A DNA stretch of 64,000 nt, taken from NCBI GenBank assembly GCA_023423695.1, contig JAFAFA010000063.1, forward strand, positions 1-64,000, given 5' to 3'. Shown here one piece after another: positions 14,668 to 24,233 of the stretch. The DNA comes from Pseudomonadota bacterium. Its GTDB lineage: Bacteria > Pseudomonadota > Alphaproteobacteria > Azospirillales > Azospirillaceae. A model generated the notes under the pieces. The model saw only the letters and a list, made by a program, of their open reading frames with translations. It did not search any database and was not told where the DNA came from. Position 1 is the first letter of the stretch. Every line of letters begins with the position of its first letter. The translations under genes were made by a program, and so were the position numbers.

Positions 14668-16962
14668 ATGAGAGTACTGCCATTTGCCGGCGCCTCGGCA
14701 TCGTCCGTCATCGGCGGGAGTAAGGTCGCCTTAGATGCGTCGAAGCAACATTTATTTACCTTTGCATGGCGAAGCGCTTATGCATTTTCCCAATGGTTTC
14801 GGCAGCCACGTTTTCTCGTTTCGGTCATAAACGGGGTCTTCACAGCCTACCTGTGCGCGATCATACCTTCGTCCCTCGGTGCATGGGGGTTAGTGGCACT
14901 TGCGGCCGGGTGGAGCGCCGCCGCGACTGCTGGGGGATTGGCTGCGCTTATGTTCCATCGAGCCAGCGGCCTTTGGCATCGTCGACGCGGAAATCCAGCG
15001 GAGGGCCTCAAGCGCCTGGGCAAAATACAGAAATTGTCTTTCGTGGTCATGGGTGCGTCGTGGGCACTGCTACTGGTGACCCCGGCGATCATGCTACTGA
15101 TGTTTGCCGGGCCGATAAAGTTGGTACTGGCGTTTATTGTTCTGGCGGTTGGGATAGCTACCTATTCACTGTGCGGAGTTATAGGCGGACCGCCGACCAG
15201 TGTCGCTCTGCTGGAATGGGTGACGAAGCCGCGCTGGCCTACTGGCCCCTGGCGGGTACAAGTGGAGCAAGCACTTGTGGCGGCTGCCCGCCACGATGCT
15301 GCAATCACATCGGAAAGGTCGCTGGCGGGTCGGGGGCCTACGCGGCTCGGCCGTTTGGTCGGGGTTGCCAGCCGGCAGACCACGATTGGATCGGAAGCGG
15401 GAATGACCGCATGGCCGGCCGATCTTTCGGTCAGCCCACGCTGGGTATTGGACGACATCCGATGGCGTGCAATTGGCAGCTTTCGGCTGGTCTGTGGAAT
15501 GCTGCCGGTCGTTGCCCTGCTGCTCTTGATCGGTTTGCCGGGAGCGCAATGGCTGGTCCGATTGGCGCCGTTGCTTGACCCAACGGACGTTGCCGCCGAA
15601 GAAACCCCGCCGTCGCTGCCTGGATCGGACGAGAAGCGGGTCCCCCCCTCTGCCAGCCAAGCAGAGTCCGGGGCGGTGTCGGACGGAAAATCCGGGAATG
15701 ACTCGGAAACAGCAGCGAAAGGGAAAGGCCAGGGCAGCGCCGGCGACCAAGGCGCCGGACAGGCGCGCGATGGCCAAGCGTCGGGTACCGCCAACTCCCG
15801 GATGACTGGAGCGCAGGCGCAAGACGGTGCCAACGAAGACAGTGCTGGTCGGAACGGTGCCGGCCGGAACGGCTCCGGAGAAAAAGGAGCCGGGAGCAAT
15901 GGTACGGGATCGGGCGCTGGCCCGGCCAACAATGGCAATGGCGCGCAAGGACGGACCTCGGGGCAGGGCGACGGCAGCAATGGAGAACAAGCCCAGGCTG
16001 GCGGAAACGCCACGGGCGCCGGTACGAACACCCAGCCGGGGGCCAAAGGCGGGCAGCAGGGGACCGGCTCCATGCCTGGGGGACAGCAGGGCGTTCAGGG
16101 ACAGGGCGCTCAGGGGCAGGGAAACTCCCGTGGCCAGGGTGGCGGCGCACAGGGAAATGGCGAAGCTCAGGACCGCGGTCAAGGCGGAGCGCAGACTGGC
16201 GCCAATCCTGCGGGGGCAGGCCAGCAGCCGGGAACCGCAAACGGTTCACCCGCTAAAGGCGCATCCGGTACAGGAACAAACGGTCTCCCTTCCGATGAAA
16301 ACCGCCCGGGGGAAAGCCGCCCGGGGGAAGATCGGCCCGCGCCTGGCCAGCCCAATTCTGCCAGTGGCACAGCCGCCCCCCAGAATCAGGCGACAAGCGG
16401 TAAGGGGAGCGCTTCGTCTGGAGCGGGGCAGCCTTCGACCAACCAACCTTTGGCGGACAAGGTGCCATCTGGGGGCGGAAGAAAGCCGGGTGGTAATGCG
16501 GGCGTGGGTTCGGATGGTTCTGCCCCCGGCGGGCAAAAAGCCGATGCCCGAAAGGAAGGACTTCCCGACGGCCCCTCAGACGGACACGGCAGTGGACAGG
16601 CGACGGGGGGCCGCTCGGCCGGGTCGCAGGCGCCTGTCGCCCCGGCTGAAATCGTACCCGATGCCACCGGTTCCATGACCATCCGGCTTCCCGGCACGGG
16701 CCGTCAGCGCGAGGGGGGAGAGGAACCCATGCCTCCGCTGCAACGTCTTGACCCGCTGGCGGTACCGCCGCCCGCTGCTGGGGCGGGGCCGGCGATCACG
16801 ATCAATCTGCCGACACTGCGCGGCGGCGCGTCCGCGGACCAACGCAGCGCCGGCCCCGCGCCGGCGGCGCCGGCGCTGCCGCGGCATGTCCAATCGATGC
16901 AGTTGCCATCACAGCAGCCGCTACCGGCCTGGGTGGGCCATATTCTGGAAGGAGCACGCTAG
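14668..16962 (+). CDS. Membrane protein with a long Gly/Gln/Asn/Ala-rich tail
   Basis: First gene of the cargo operon, 764 residues. Membrane segments are predicted near 50-66, 74-95, 124-147, 151-171 and 275-298. From about 315 to 690 the protein is low-complexity, made of Gly, Ala, Gln, Asn, Ser and Lys with many GQG, NG and GAG units, so it should be disordered. The last 70 residues become Pro/Leu-rich and end in LPAWVGHILEGAR, perhaps a docking motif. No known family is recognised. ATG 14668 has AAAGGG directly beside it but no ideally spaced ribosome site. The MoxR gene follows after 4 bp. It could be a tether or scaffold for the ATPase/vWA proteins. Confidence 0.8.
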   Translation: MRVLPFAGASASSVIGGSKVALDASKQHLFTFAWRSAYAFSQWFRQPRFLVSVINGVFTAYLCAIIPSSLGAWGLVALAAGWSAAATAGGLAALMFHRASGLWHRRRGNPAEGLKRLGKIQKLSFVVMGASWALLLVTPAIMLLMFAGPIKLVLAFIVLAVGIATYSLCGVIGGPPTSVALLEWVTKPRWPTGPWRVQVEQALVAAARHDAAITSERSLAGRGPTRLGRLVGVASRQTTIGSEAGMTAWPADLSVSPRWVLDDIRWRAIGSFRLVCGMLPVVALLLLIGLPGAQWLVRLAPLLDPTDVAAEETPPSLPGSDEKRVPPSASQAESGAVSDGKSGNDSETAAKGKGQGSAGDQGAGQARDGQASGTANSRMTGAQAQDGANEDSAGRNGAGRNGSGEKGAGSNGTGSGAGPANNGNGAQGRTSGQGDGSNGEQAQAGGNATGAGTNTQPGAKGGQQGTGSMPGGQQGVQGQGAQGQGNSRGQGGGAQGNGEAQDRGQGGAQTGANPAGAGQQPGTANGSPAKGASGTGTNGLPSDENRPGESRPGEDRPAPGQPNSASGTAAPQNQATSGKGSASSGAGQPSTNQPLADKVPSGGGRKPGGNAGVGSDGSAPGGQKADARKEGLPDGPSDGHGSGQATGGRSAGSQAPVAPAEIVPDATGSMTIRLPGTGRQREGGEEPMPPLQRLDPLAVPPPAAGAGPAITINLPTLRGGASADQRSAGPAPAAPALPRHVQSMQLPSQQPLPAWVGHILEGAR

Positions 16963-16966
16963 GTCT

Positions 16967-18187
16967 ATGGACGGCCAAGAAAAACCGGCGCTGCACCGGT
17001 ACGATCTGGACTATGTCGCCGGGGTGCTCGGCGGCATCGGGCGCAGCATGTTCGGCCTCGACGAGGTTTCCCGCCTGCTGCTGGTCGCGCTCTATTCCGG
17101 CGGACATGTGCTTCTGGAAGGCAATCCCGGCTTGGGCAAGACCCAACTGGTCAAGACCCTGTGCGCCAGCCTCGGATTCGACTTGGGGCGGTTCGGACGC
17201 ATCCAGTTCACGCCCGACCTGATGCCGGCGGACATCACCGGAACCAAGATGCCGGTCGACGGCAATATGGCACAGTTCGCCTTTCAGCACGGTCCGATTT
17301 TCCGCTGGCTGCTGCTCGCCGATGAAATCAACCGGGCAACGCCAAAAACTCAATCCGCGATGCTGGAGGCGATGGCCGAACGGCAGGTCACCGTGCTGGG
17401 CGAAACGCATCCGCTGACCCAGGAAAGGCCGGTAAGCCTCAACGGCTTTTCGGAAACGGTACGGCCGCCCTTCATGGTCCTGGCCACGCAGAACCCGATC
17501 GACCAGGAAGGTGTCTTCGACCTGCCGGAGGCGCAGGCCGACCGCTTCATGTTCAAAATCCGCATGCCGTCGCCACCGCGGGACGTGCTGCGTAAGATCG
17601 TCAGTCAGGATGCCGGCCTCTCAAGCCCCGCGAAGGACAGGTCGGACGGCGGCCGATCGAGCGCCGAGGACGAGGCTTTGGCCCGTTTCCATCGCATCGG
17701 GCAGGCCATCCGGGCGATCGAGCCGCCGCCGGTGGTCTACGACCACATTCTCAACATCGTCGCAGTCACCAACAGGGATGCCGTGGCAGGTACCGCCAAG
17801 CTGGACCGCAGCACGGTCGGCGAACTGGACGAATGGAGCCACCGCTATGTGGAGTACGGGGTTGGCCCGCGCGCTGCGACGGCGCTGATGCTCGGGGCGA
17901 AGGGGTATGGCGGCCTCTTCCTGGGAGGTGCCGACCAAGCGGGTGCCGCGCTTGTCCGTGTGGCCCTTCCGGTGCTGCGCCACCGGTTGAAGCTGGTGTT
18001 CGACTGGGAGGAGCGGTTGAAGGAGGACGAAAAGAAGCATCGACGCGACCTGCCGATCCGTCAAGAGGACCGGCACGACAGGTTGCTGTCTCAGCTCATT
18101 CTGATGACCGCGCCGGCGGAAGCCGGTTACCGGGACCTCGTTCGCCAGTCCCTGCAGACGGCTGCGGCCGTTCACACCGGCCGCTGA
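16967..18187 (+). CDS. MoxR-family AAA+ ATPase
   Basis: A 406-residue MoxR ATPase (AAA_3). Walker A is GNPGLGKT (52-59), Walker B LLLADEINRA (115-124), sensor 1 ATQNP (173-177) and the arginine finger lies in EAQADRF (R193). The C-terminal lid is present, with a charged insert near 336-360. ATG 16967 is used because GGAAGGAG lies upstream and the family starts here; the frame extends back to 16748 inside the previous gene. MoxR proteins act as chaperone-like remodelers with vWA partners, which are encoded two to four genes downstream. Confidence 0.95.
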   Translation: MDGQEKPALHRYDLDYVAGVLGGIGRSMFGLDEVSRLLLVALYSGGHVLLEGNPGLGKTQLVKTLCASLGFDLGRFGRIQFTPDLMPADITGTKMPVDGNMAQFAFQHGPIFRWLLLADEINRATPKTQSAMLEAMAERQVTVLGETHPLTQERPVSLNGFSETVRPPFMVLATQNPIDQEGVFDLPEAQADRFMFKIRMPSPPRDVLRKIVSQDAGLSSPAKDRSDGGRSSAEDEALARFHRIGQAIRAIEPPPVVYDHILNIVAVTNRDAVAGTAKLDRSTVGELDEWSHRYVEYGVGPRAATALMLGAKGYGGLFLGGADQAGAALVRVALPVLRHRLKLVFDWEERLKEDEKKHRRDLPIRQEDRHDRLLSQLILMTAPAEAGYRDLVRQSLQTAAAVHTGR

Positions 18188-18191
18188 CGCC

Positions 18192-19127
18192 ATGCCACCC
18201 AAGCCGCCCGCATTTCCCCTGACACCGGCATTGCTGGAAGCCTTCCGGCTGAAGGTCAAGCGCCGGTTGCCGGCAGGGCAGGTCGGCGGGCATCTCCGCC
18301 GTAAGCAGGGGCAGAGCCTGGAATTCCGTGAGCATCGCCGCTACCTACCGGGCGACGATTTCAGGCACATCGACTGGCGCGCCACGGCGCGCCTTGGGCC
18401 GAAGGCCGACCCACTGGTGCGCACCTATGCCGCGGAAGAGCGGCTGACCGTCGCCTTGTCGATCGATACCCGTGCGACCATGCGGCTGCCGAAGGGTGGT
18501 GAAAAGCTCACTGTCGCCTTGTGGCTCGCCAGGGCGATAGCCTCCATCGCGCTGAGGGCTGGAGACCGCGTTCTGCTGCACCGGCTGTTCGGTGACGATC
18601 GGAGACTGGAAGAGGTGACCGGGCAGTATCTGCCACCCGGCGCGCTCGCCTTTCTGGAGGACACCGCCACCGGCGGCGATGAGACCTTCAATGGCGCAGC
18701 TCTCCACCGCCGCCTACCGCCGACGTCGGTGTGGATCGTCATCACCGACCTCTATTTCGACGATTCCGATAGGCGCTGGCGCGAACTGCTCACAAGGGCG
18801 CAGGAGGGTGCGCGGTGGGTCATCCTCGTGGAACTGGATAGCTGGCCGGCGGAGCGGGTTCTTTTGTCCGGCCCCTCGCTGGTCGATGGACCGGGGCTAA
18901 CCGCCGGACCGCTCCGGCGCGACCTTGACGATGCCCAGGCCGAGCGCTTGGCAGGGCTGCTTCGCGCCCACACGATCAGCCTGTGGGAACCACATCGACG
19001 CGGTGCGCTCGACCACGTGTCATGGCAGTGGCCGGCGGAGCCGATGGCCGATGGCGGCGCGTCGTTTTTCACTGAACGGTTCCTCTGCGAACCGCTCTGG
19101 AAGCGCCTGTTTGCGAGGGGAGCATGA
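18192..19127 (+). CDS. DUF58 domain protein
   Basis: A 311-residue cytosolic protein with the DUF58 signature YLPGDDFRHIDWRATARLG (51-69). A vWA-like core follows (VALSIDTRATM at 87-97, a degenerate MIDAS because DxSxS is DTRAT). DUF58 proteins are near-universal partners of MoxR ATPases and usually precede vWA membrane proteins, as here. It lies 4 bp after moxR and overlaps the next gene by 4 bases (ATGA). Confidence 0.93.
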   Translation: MPPKPPAFPLTPALLEAFRLKVKRRLPAGQVGGHLRRKQGQSLEFREHRRYLPGDDFRHIDWRATARLGPKADPLVRTYAAEERLTVALSIDTRATMRLPKGGEKLTVALWLARAIASIALRAGDRVLLHRLFGDDRRLEEVTGQYLPPGALAFLEDTATGGDETFNGAALHRRLPPTSVWIVITDLYFDDSDRRWRELLTRAQEGARWVILVELDSWPAERVLLSGPSLVDGPGLTAGPLRRDLDDAQAERLAGLLRAHTISLWEPHRRGALDHVSWQWPAEPMADGGASFFTERFLCEPLWKRLFARGA

Positions 19128-20734
19128 GTGCCGTCGTCGCTCTCCTTGCGACCGCGCTGGCGGTGCTGGCCGTCATCTACATGCGGCGGCCGCTGTTCCG
19201 CGCCGTAACCGTATCGGTCGCCCGCTTTCTGGTCGATTTTCCGGAGCCGACCACAGCGCACCGACGCTGGTCACCCGCGATACCGCTGCGGTCCCTGTCC
19301 TTCTGGCTGCAGCTTGCGGTTCTGTCTCTGCTGATGGCTGCCGTCGTGATGGAGGCGTCGCGGCTGACTGGGCTTGGGCGTGCAAGGCTGGGTGTCTGGA
19401 TTCTGGTCGACACCTCCTACAGCATGACGACGAGGCAGAGCGGGGGCACCCGCTTCGATCTGGCCCGGGCGGCGGCGGAGCGCGCGATCGAGCGCGCCGG
19501 CAGCCAGGTGGATGCGGAGGCTCCCTGCTTTCGGCTGTCGTCCTTCGACCTGCGCCGGCTCGAACGGCTGGGCAACGGGTCTGCGGATGCGGCGCGCTCG
19601 GCGCTCGGCGACTTGGCGCCGCAGGCGATGGGGACCGACTTGTCGGCGGCGATGGGCGCACTGTCCGCGCCGGCGCCCGAAGGGTGCCCGATCACCCATG
19701 TCGTGGTGGTGACCGACCGGCCCGTCCCCGCGATCCCGGGGGACACCGACCGCTCCTTGGTGTGGATTGATATCAGCAGTCCCGTGGACAACATCGGCAT
19801 TGCCGGAGTGGATGTGCAACGCGACGCCTTCACCGGCGCCGTGCGGGAAGTGGCGGCGTCGATCGCCGCCTGGGGCACCCGGCCGGCGGACGCACGCGCG
19901 GTGATATTCGGACCCGACGGCCGCAAGCTGCAAGAACATCTGGCCGACTGGTCGCAATACGGTCCGTGGCGTGTTCCCTTCGAGCCGAAGGGTCCCGGCG
20001 TCTACCGCATCGAGCTGTCGCCCCCGGGAGCCTATGACGGAGACGACATCGCCGAGCTGGAGGTGAATGCCGGGAGCGGTTTGCGCGTCGACTGGCGGGT
20101 TGCAGACCGGCGGTTCGCCGACCGTCTGGGATGGGCGTCCGATGCCGGCCAGCCGATGCTGAAGGTGGTGGGCGATCCAGCCCAGGCTGGACCGGAGCCG
20201 ACGCTGATCGTCGGCCCTGGCTATCGCGGCGGCTCGTCGCCAGTGGAACTGTTCGCTGACCGCCATCCGATCCTATCCGGTGTCAACTTCGACGTATTGG
20301 ACGGTGCGGGTATGCCGGGAGCCCGTCTCCCCGCGGGATTCCATGTCGTCGCCGCCGATGCGGGGCGGCGCGTCTGGATTGCGGTGCGGGAAACGCCGCG
20401 GGCCGCTTATATTCCGGGATTGCCGTCGATGAAGGATACGCCGCTCGACAATGCGGCGACCCTCCTGTTCTTCAACGCCGTCCGCTGGCTTCTGGCCGAG
20501 CAGCCGGCCGCCATACCGGTGCGGTGGCGCTCGGCTGCCGGCGCCGCGATTGAAGCTCCGCTGGACGAAGGCGACACCGCGGGCGACCCGCGGTCCCATG
20601 GAAGCCTCGACGATCTAGTCCCCCGGCCGGCCGGCGAGGCGCCGACGCCGATCTGGCCCTATCTGATCGCGGTCGGCGCGGCGATCTTCGCGGTGGAGCG
20701 GGGCCATGCCGCTGTCCGTTGGAGGCACGTGTGA
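19124..20734 (+). CDS. BatA-like membrane protein with a vWA domain
   Basis: A 536-residue protein. Two N-terminal membrane segments (about 4-19 and 57-78) are followed by a vWA domain with the MIDAS start DTSYS (96-100) and a later acidic loop. Beta-rich extracytoplasmic sequence follows, with a further membrane segment near 510-526 (PIWPYLIAVGAAIFAVE). This is the architecture of BatA/BatB-type aerotolerance proteins. ATG 19124 overlaps the DUF58 stop and has GAGGGGAG upstream. It probably binds metal and protein ligands in the periplasm and couples to MoxR. Confidence 0.88.
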   Translation: MSAVVALLATALAVLAVIYMRRPLFRAVTVSVARFLVDFPEPTTAHRRWSPAIPLRSLSFWLQLAVLSLLMAAVVMEASRLTGLGRARLGVWILVDTSYSMTTRQSGGTRFDLARAAAERAIERAGSQVDAEAPCFRLSSFDLRRLERLGNGSADAARSALGDLAPQAMGTDLSAAMGALSAPAPEGCPITHVVVVTDRPVPAIPGDTDRSLVWIDISSPVDNIGIAGVDVQRDAFTGAVREVAASIAAWGTRPADARAVIFGPDGRKLQEHLADWSQYGPWRVPFEPKGPGVYRIELSPPGAYDGDDIAELEVNAGSGLRVDWRVADRRFADRLGWASDAGQPMLKVVGDPAQAGPEPTLIVGPGYRGGSSPVELFADRHPILSGVNFDVLDGAGMPGARLPAGFHVVAADAGRRVWIAVRETPRAAYIPGLPSMKDTPLDNAATLLFFNAVRWLLAEQPAAIPVRWRSAAGAAIEAPLDEGDTAGDPRSHGSLDDLVPRPAGEAPTPIWPYLIAVGAAIFAVERGHAAVRWRHV

Positions 20735-23331
20735 CCTGCCTCGTTCCCAACCTCCTGTGGACGGCGTCCCTCGGTTGCGACGATGGCGCCTGGCCGGCCA
20801 TCGCCGTGATCGTCTGCGTCATTGCCGCGGTGCTGGCTTCGCTTTGGCAGTCCCTGGCGGCGTGGCGTGGCGGACGCAGCCGCCGGGTCGTCGTCGGGCT
20901 TCCCCTGCTCGTGGGATTGGCCGGCTGGTGCCTGGCGATCGCCGCCACCGGTCTGTGGAGGACCGGAGGGAGCGGGCACGAGGGCCGTCACTTGGCGGTG
21001 GTGGTCGACGTGTCGGGCAGCGCGCGCCGAACACCGGACCAACTGTCCAACGGCCTGTTCAAGACGTCCGACCGCCTTGGCGAGGCAGTACGCAACGGCC
21101 ATGCCGCGGATACGGCGGGGATCCTGCTGGTGGCCGACGGGGTGGCGGAGGCGCGCCGTCGGCTTCCCCTCTCCAGCCTGGCCGGCGTGCTTCCTGGCCT
21201 TGCCTACGAAGCAGGACCGGGCGAGGGCCAGAGCTATCTCGCCGCGGGAATCCGCGCGGCCGTCCGGCAGGTGCAGGATGCCGGAAACGGCTCCGTTCTG
21301 CTGGTTTCCGACGGATTGGAGACGCGCGGCGATGCCGCCGCCGCCGCGCGGGAAGCCGGTCGGCTGGGGATACCGGTTCATGTCATCCCCACCACCAGCC
21401 CGGCGCCGGGCATCGGGCTGGTGGCGAGCCATCTGCCTCCCCGCGTCGCGGCGGGATCCAGGACACAGCTGCGGATGGTGATCGCCAATCCGCTGCCCCG
21501 CTCGGCGAGTTTCCGCCTGAGCGCCCGCCTCAACGGCGAGGGCGTGCCGACGGAAACCACCGCCAGTATCCCGGCCGGCAGCACCGGCGCCGCCTCCCAG
21601 CCGCTGGAGTTCACCGGGCGCGGGCTGCAGTTCGTCGACGTGGAGCTGACCCCGGCCGATGGCGGTCCTTCGCAACGCCGCCGCCTCTATACCCAGGTGG
21701 ATGCGCCGACGCGGATCGGTGCGCTGGGACCCGCCGGCTGGCTTTCCGGACTGCCGGCGGGGTCCTACCAAGTGGAGCATCTGACCGAGGGGGCGCCGTT
21801 CGACGTCGGCGACCTGGATGCCGTGGTGGTGGACGGCGTACCGGCCGACCGGCTTGCACCCGGACAGGCGGAGCGCATTGCGGAGGCGGTGCGGGAGAAA
21901 GGACTCGGCTTCCTTCTGGTCAACGGTCCCCATCGCGGCCGCAGCGAGGATCCGACGATCCTGATGGGGTATGAGGCGACGGCGCTAGACCCGCTGCTGC
22001 CGGTCACCAGCAAGCCGCGCGACGAGATGGTCGACCCCCCCGGACGGCAGGTGGTCATCATGATCGATACCTCCGGTTCGATGTGCGGTGGGCGTCTGAC
22101 ACTCGCCCAACAGGTGGCCGGCCGCATCGTCGAGCAGTTGCGACCGCGCGACACGCTGACGATCACCGCCTTCGCAAGCGGCTTCACCGACGTCCTGCCG
22201 GCCACGCCACTCGGCGTCGGAGGCAAGAGCCGTGCGCTCACCGCGATCGGGTCGCTGTCCTGTGGTGGCGGTACCGATCCCAACGCCGCCCTGCAGCGCC
22301 TGAGCGGCAGGGATGGCCGGCAATGCGGACTGTTCTTCGTCAGCGACGGCGAATTCGACCTGCGGATCCGGCAGCCGGGCTGCATGACCACGGTCTTCGC
22401 CATCGACCAGTCGGCGGGTTCGGTCAATCGCGACATTTTCCAGATGGGAGAAGTGCATTTCGTCAAAGGCAGCGGCGATGCCGCCGGCTTGCGCCTCGGC
22501 TTCTTCAACCCGGAAAAGCGAACCAAGACCTTCGAACCCGGTCGTTATCGCCCGGACATCCTGATCCCCCAGGCCGGGCTGTTGCCCGATCCCCCGGACG
22601 AATTGGAAGGCAATGCCGTCGCCTTTCCGCGCGAGCGGATCGAACTGGCCGCAACCCGCCCTTTTCCGGTCGATCCAGTGCTGGGATTCCTCGACAGCGG
22701 CGCGGGAACGACGGGGACCTTCACCACCGAGGTGCCGGGAAGCTGGGCCACCGGCCGCGGGGCGCGGGCGGTCGAGGCGTGGATGGAGCGTCTGGTCGCA
22801 TGGCCGCAGCGGGACCGTTACGTGTTCGACCTGACCGAAGAGGGTGGGGTGCCGACCCTTCTGGTTTCGCTTGTGGTGACCAACGGCCGGGTTCCGCTGG
22901 TCGCCCACCTCTCCGCCAGCCTGAGAGGCGGCGGCTTCGGCGACGTGCCGCTGCGCAGCGACAACGATCCGACGACGTGGGGGCGCTTCCGCCTTCGGCT
23001 CCCCGATCAGCCGCCCGTCGCGGCCGGAACGCTGGTGCTGCGCGAGAGCGGCGCCGGCGCGTTGCCTCGCGAGCAACGCATACCTATCCGCTTGGGCAAC
23101 ACTGGACGGCGGGTCGCGGCCTCCGGGGCCGAGCAGTGGAGCTTCGGCCTGAACGCGGCCCTGCTGCGGATGGTGGCATCCGCCAGCGGCGGCATGTTCG
23201 ATCCACCCGCCGCCCTGCTTGCCAGTGCAGCGCCTCGCCCGCCGTTGACCGTTCCGTTGTGGCCGTGGCTGCTGGCGGTCGCGGCGTTCCTTTACCTGTC
23301 CGCGATCGCCCTGTGGAGGTGGTGCCGGTGA
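20731..23331 (+). CDS. Membrane protein with two vWA domains and a GATase-like middle
   Basis: A protein of about 866 residues. Two N-terminal membrane segments (near 22-38 and 54-74) are followed by vWA domain 1 (VVVDVSGSARR, 91-101). A class-I glutamine-amidotransferase-like region lies near 355-440 (GFLLVNGP and the LLPV end, without a visible catalytic Cys). vWA domain 2 has a full MIDAS (DTSGSM, 446-451) and the threonine loop GGGTDPNAAL. There is a beta-rich part and a C-terminal membrane helix (about 845-862). GTG 20731 is chosen over TTG 20719 because GGAGG is 5 bases upstream and it forms a GTGA overlap with the previous stop. Confidence 0.88.
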   Translation: MTCLVPNLLWTASLGCDDGAWPAIAVIVCVIAAVLASLWQSLAAWRGGRSRRVVVGLPLLVGLAGWCLAIAATGLWRTGGSGHEGRHLAVVVDVSGSARRTPDQLSNGLFKTSDRLGEAVRNGHAADTAGILLVADGVAEARRRLPLSSLAGVLPGLAYEAGPGEGQSYLAAGIRAAVRQVQDAGNGSVLLVSDGLETRGDAAAAAREAGRLGIPVHVIPTTSPAPGIGLVASHLPPRVAAGSRTQLRMVIANPLPRSASFRLSARLNGEGVPTETTASIPAGSTGAASQPLEFTGRGLQFVDVELTPADGGPSQRRRLYTQVDAPTRIGALGPAGWLSGLPAGSYQVEHLTEGAPFDVGDLDAVVVDGVPADRLAPGQAERIAEAVREKGLGFLLVNGPHRGRSEDPTILMGYEATALDPLLPVTSKPRDEMVDPPGRQVVIMIDTSGSMCGGRLTLAQQVAGRIVEQLRPRDTLTITAFASGFTDVLPATPLGVGGKSRALTAIGSLSCGGGTDPNAALQRLSGRDGRQCGLFFVSDGEFDLRIRQPGCMTTVFAIDQSAGSVNRDIFQMGEVHFVKGSGDAAGLRLGFFNPEKRTKTFEPGRYRPDILIPQAGLLPDPPDELEGNAVAFPRERIELAATRPFPVDPVLGFLDSGAGTTGTFTTEVPGSWATGRGARAVEAWMERLVAWPQRDRYVFDLTEEGGVPTLLVSLVVTNGRVPLVAHLSASLRGGGFGDVPLRSDNDPTTWGRFRLRLPDQPPVAAGTLVLRESGAGALPREQRIPIRLGNTGRRVAASGAEQWSFGLNAALLRMVASASGGMFDPPAALLASAAPRPPLTVPLWPWLLAVAAFLYLSAIALWRWCR

Positions 23332-24218
23332 CTGACGACGCCGTGTTGATCGATTCCCGCCCGGCCACGCCCTCGGCATCGCCGGAACCCCTGCCTCCGG
23401 TCGGGCGGTCCTCTCTCCCTGTCCGGGGGCTGCCCGACCGGGACACGCCCCTGATGCCGGCGGCAGTCGGATTGCGCGCGCCGGTGCTGGCAGTCCTGGA
23501 CCGTGTGCTCGGCCAGCCGGCCCCGTCCCTGTTGCCCCAGCTCCCGGCGGAACTCGACAGACTGACGATCCCGCCCTCCATTCCGGAGAAGCGGCTGCGT
23601 CAGTCCTGGACGCAGCTGATCGCCCGGCTGCGTTTCGTTGAGAAGCCCGACGGCGAGCCGGCGCAGCGTCTCGTCGCGCATGCCGCCATGCAGCGGAAAC
23701 CGGACAAGAAAGCGGTGACTGGCGCCTACATGCCGATCGAGAGCTGGTCCCTGCTGGGCAGTCTGGCCTGGGACGATCTTGCCTTCCGGCATACGGTGGC
23801 CAGCCGGATCCTGGCCTGGCTGCGGGAAGGGTATCTGATGCGTCCCGGAGCGCTGCCTGTCCTGGCGCCCGAAACCTGCTGGATCCTCCTGGCGGCGGCT
23901 GCCGGCGACGGGCGTCTGCGCTGGTGGATGCGGGGGGCAAGACGGCGCTCGGCCGTCAGGATGGAGGTCACGCGCCATCTGGCCTCTCTCATGGCGCTGC
24001 GGACCCCCGGTTGGGCGGGATTCTGGGACCAGTGGGTGTTGTTGCGCCTGCTCGACGCCGATCCCGGCCTGCCCGGACGCCTCTGGCCGGAGTTGGCGGC
24101 ATCCCTGTCCCCGCTGCCGCTGGCCGGCGGTGCCGACTGCGCCAATCCGCTCGTTCGTGCGGATTGGCTCGCCGAACAACCCGACTGGCTTCCTGTACCC
24201 TCCCGAAACTCCCTCTGA
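23328..24218 (+). CDS. Unknown operon protein (296 residues)
   Basis: No family is recognised. The first 55 or so residues are Pro-rich and probably flexible. The rest is helical and Trp/Leu-rich (SWTQLIARLRFVEKPDGEPA, WLREGYLMRPGALPVL, WAGFWDQWVLLRLLDADP) with no membrane segment. GTG 23328 overlaps the previous stop (GTGA) and GGAGG lies 9 bases upstream, so the gene is translationally coupled. It lies between the vWA protein and the second MoxR, so it may be an adaptor. Confidence 0.75.
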   Translation: MTDDAVLIDSRPATPSASPEPLPPVGRSSLPVRGLPDRDTPLMPAAVGLRAPVLAVLDRVLGQPAPSLLPQLPAELDRLTIPPSIPEKRLRQSWTQLIARLRFVEKPDGEPAQRLVAHAAMQRKPDKKAVTGAYMPIESWSLLGSLAWDDLAFRHTVASRILAWLREGYLMRPGALPVLAPETCWILLAAAAGDGRLRWWMRGARRRSAVRMEVTRHLASLMALRTPGWAGFWDQWVLLRLLDADPGLPGRLWPELAASLSPLPLAGGADCANPLVRADWLAEQPDWLPVPSRNSL

Positions 24219-24233
24219 TCCATCGGCGGCGAC

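Noticed and set aside
15162..16249. Minus-strand frames opposite the low-complexity tail
   Set aside because: They are Pro/Ala/Arg-rich mirrors of the Gly/Gln-rich coding sequence.
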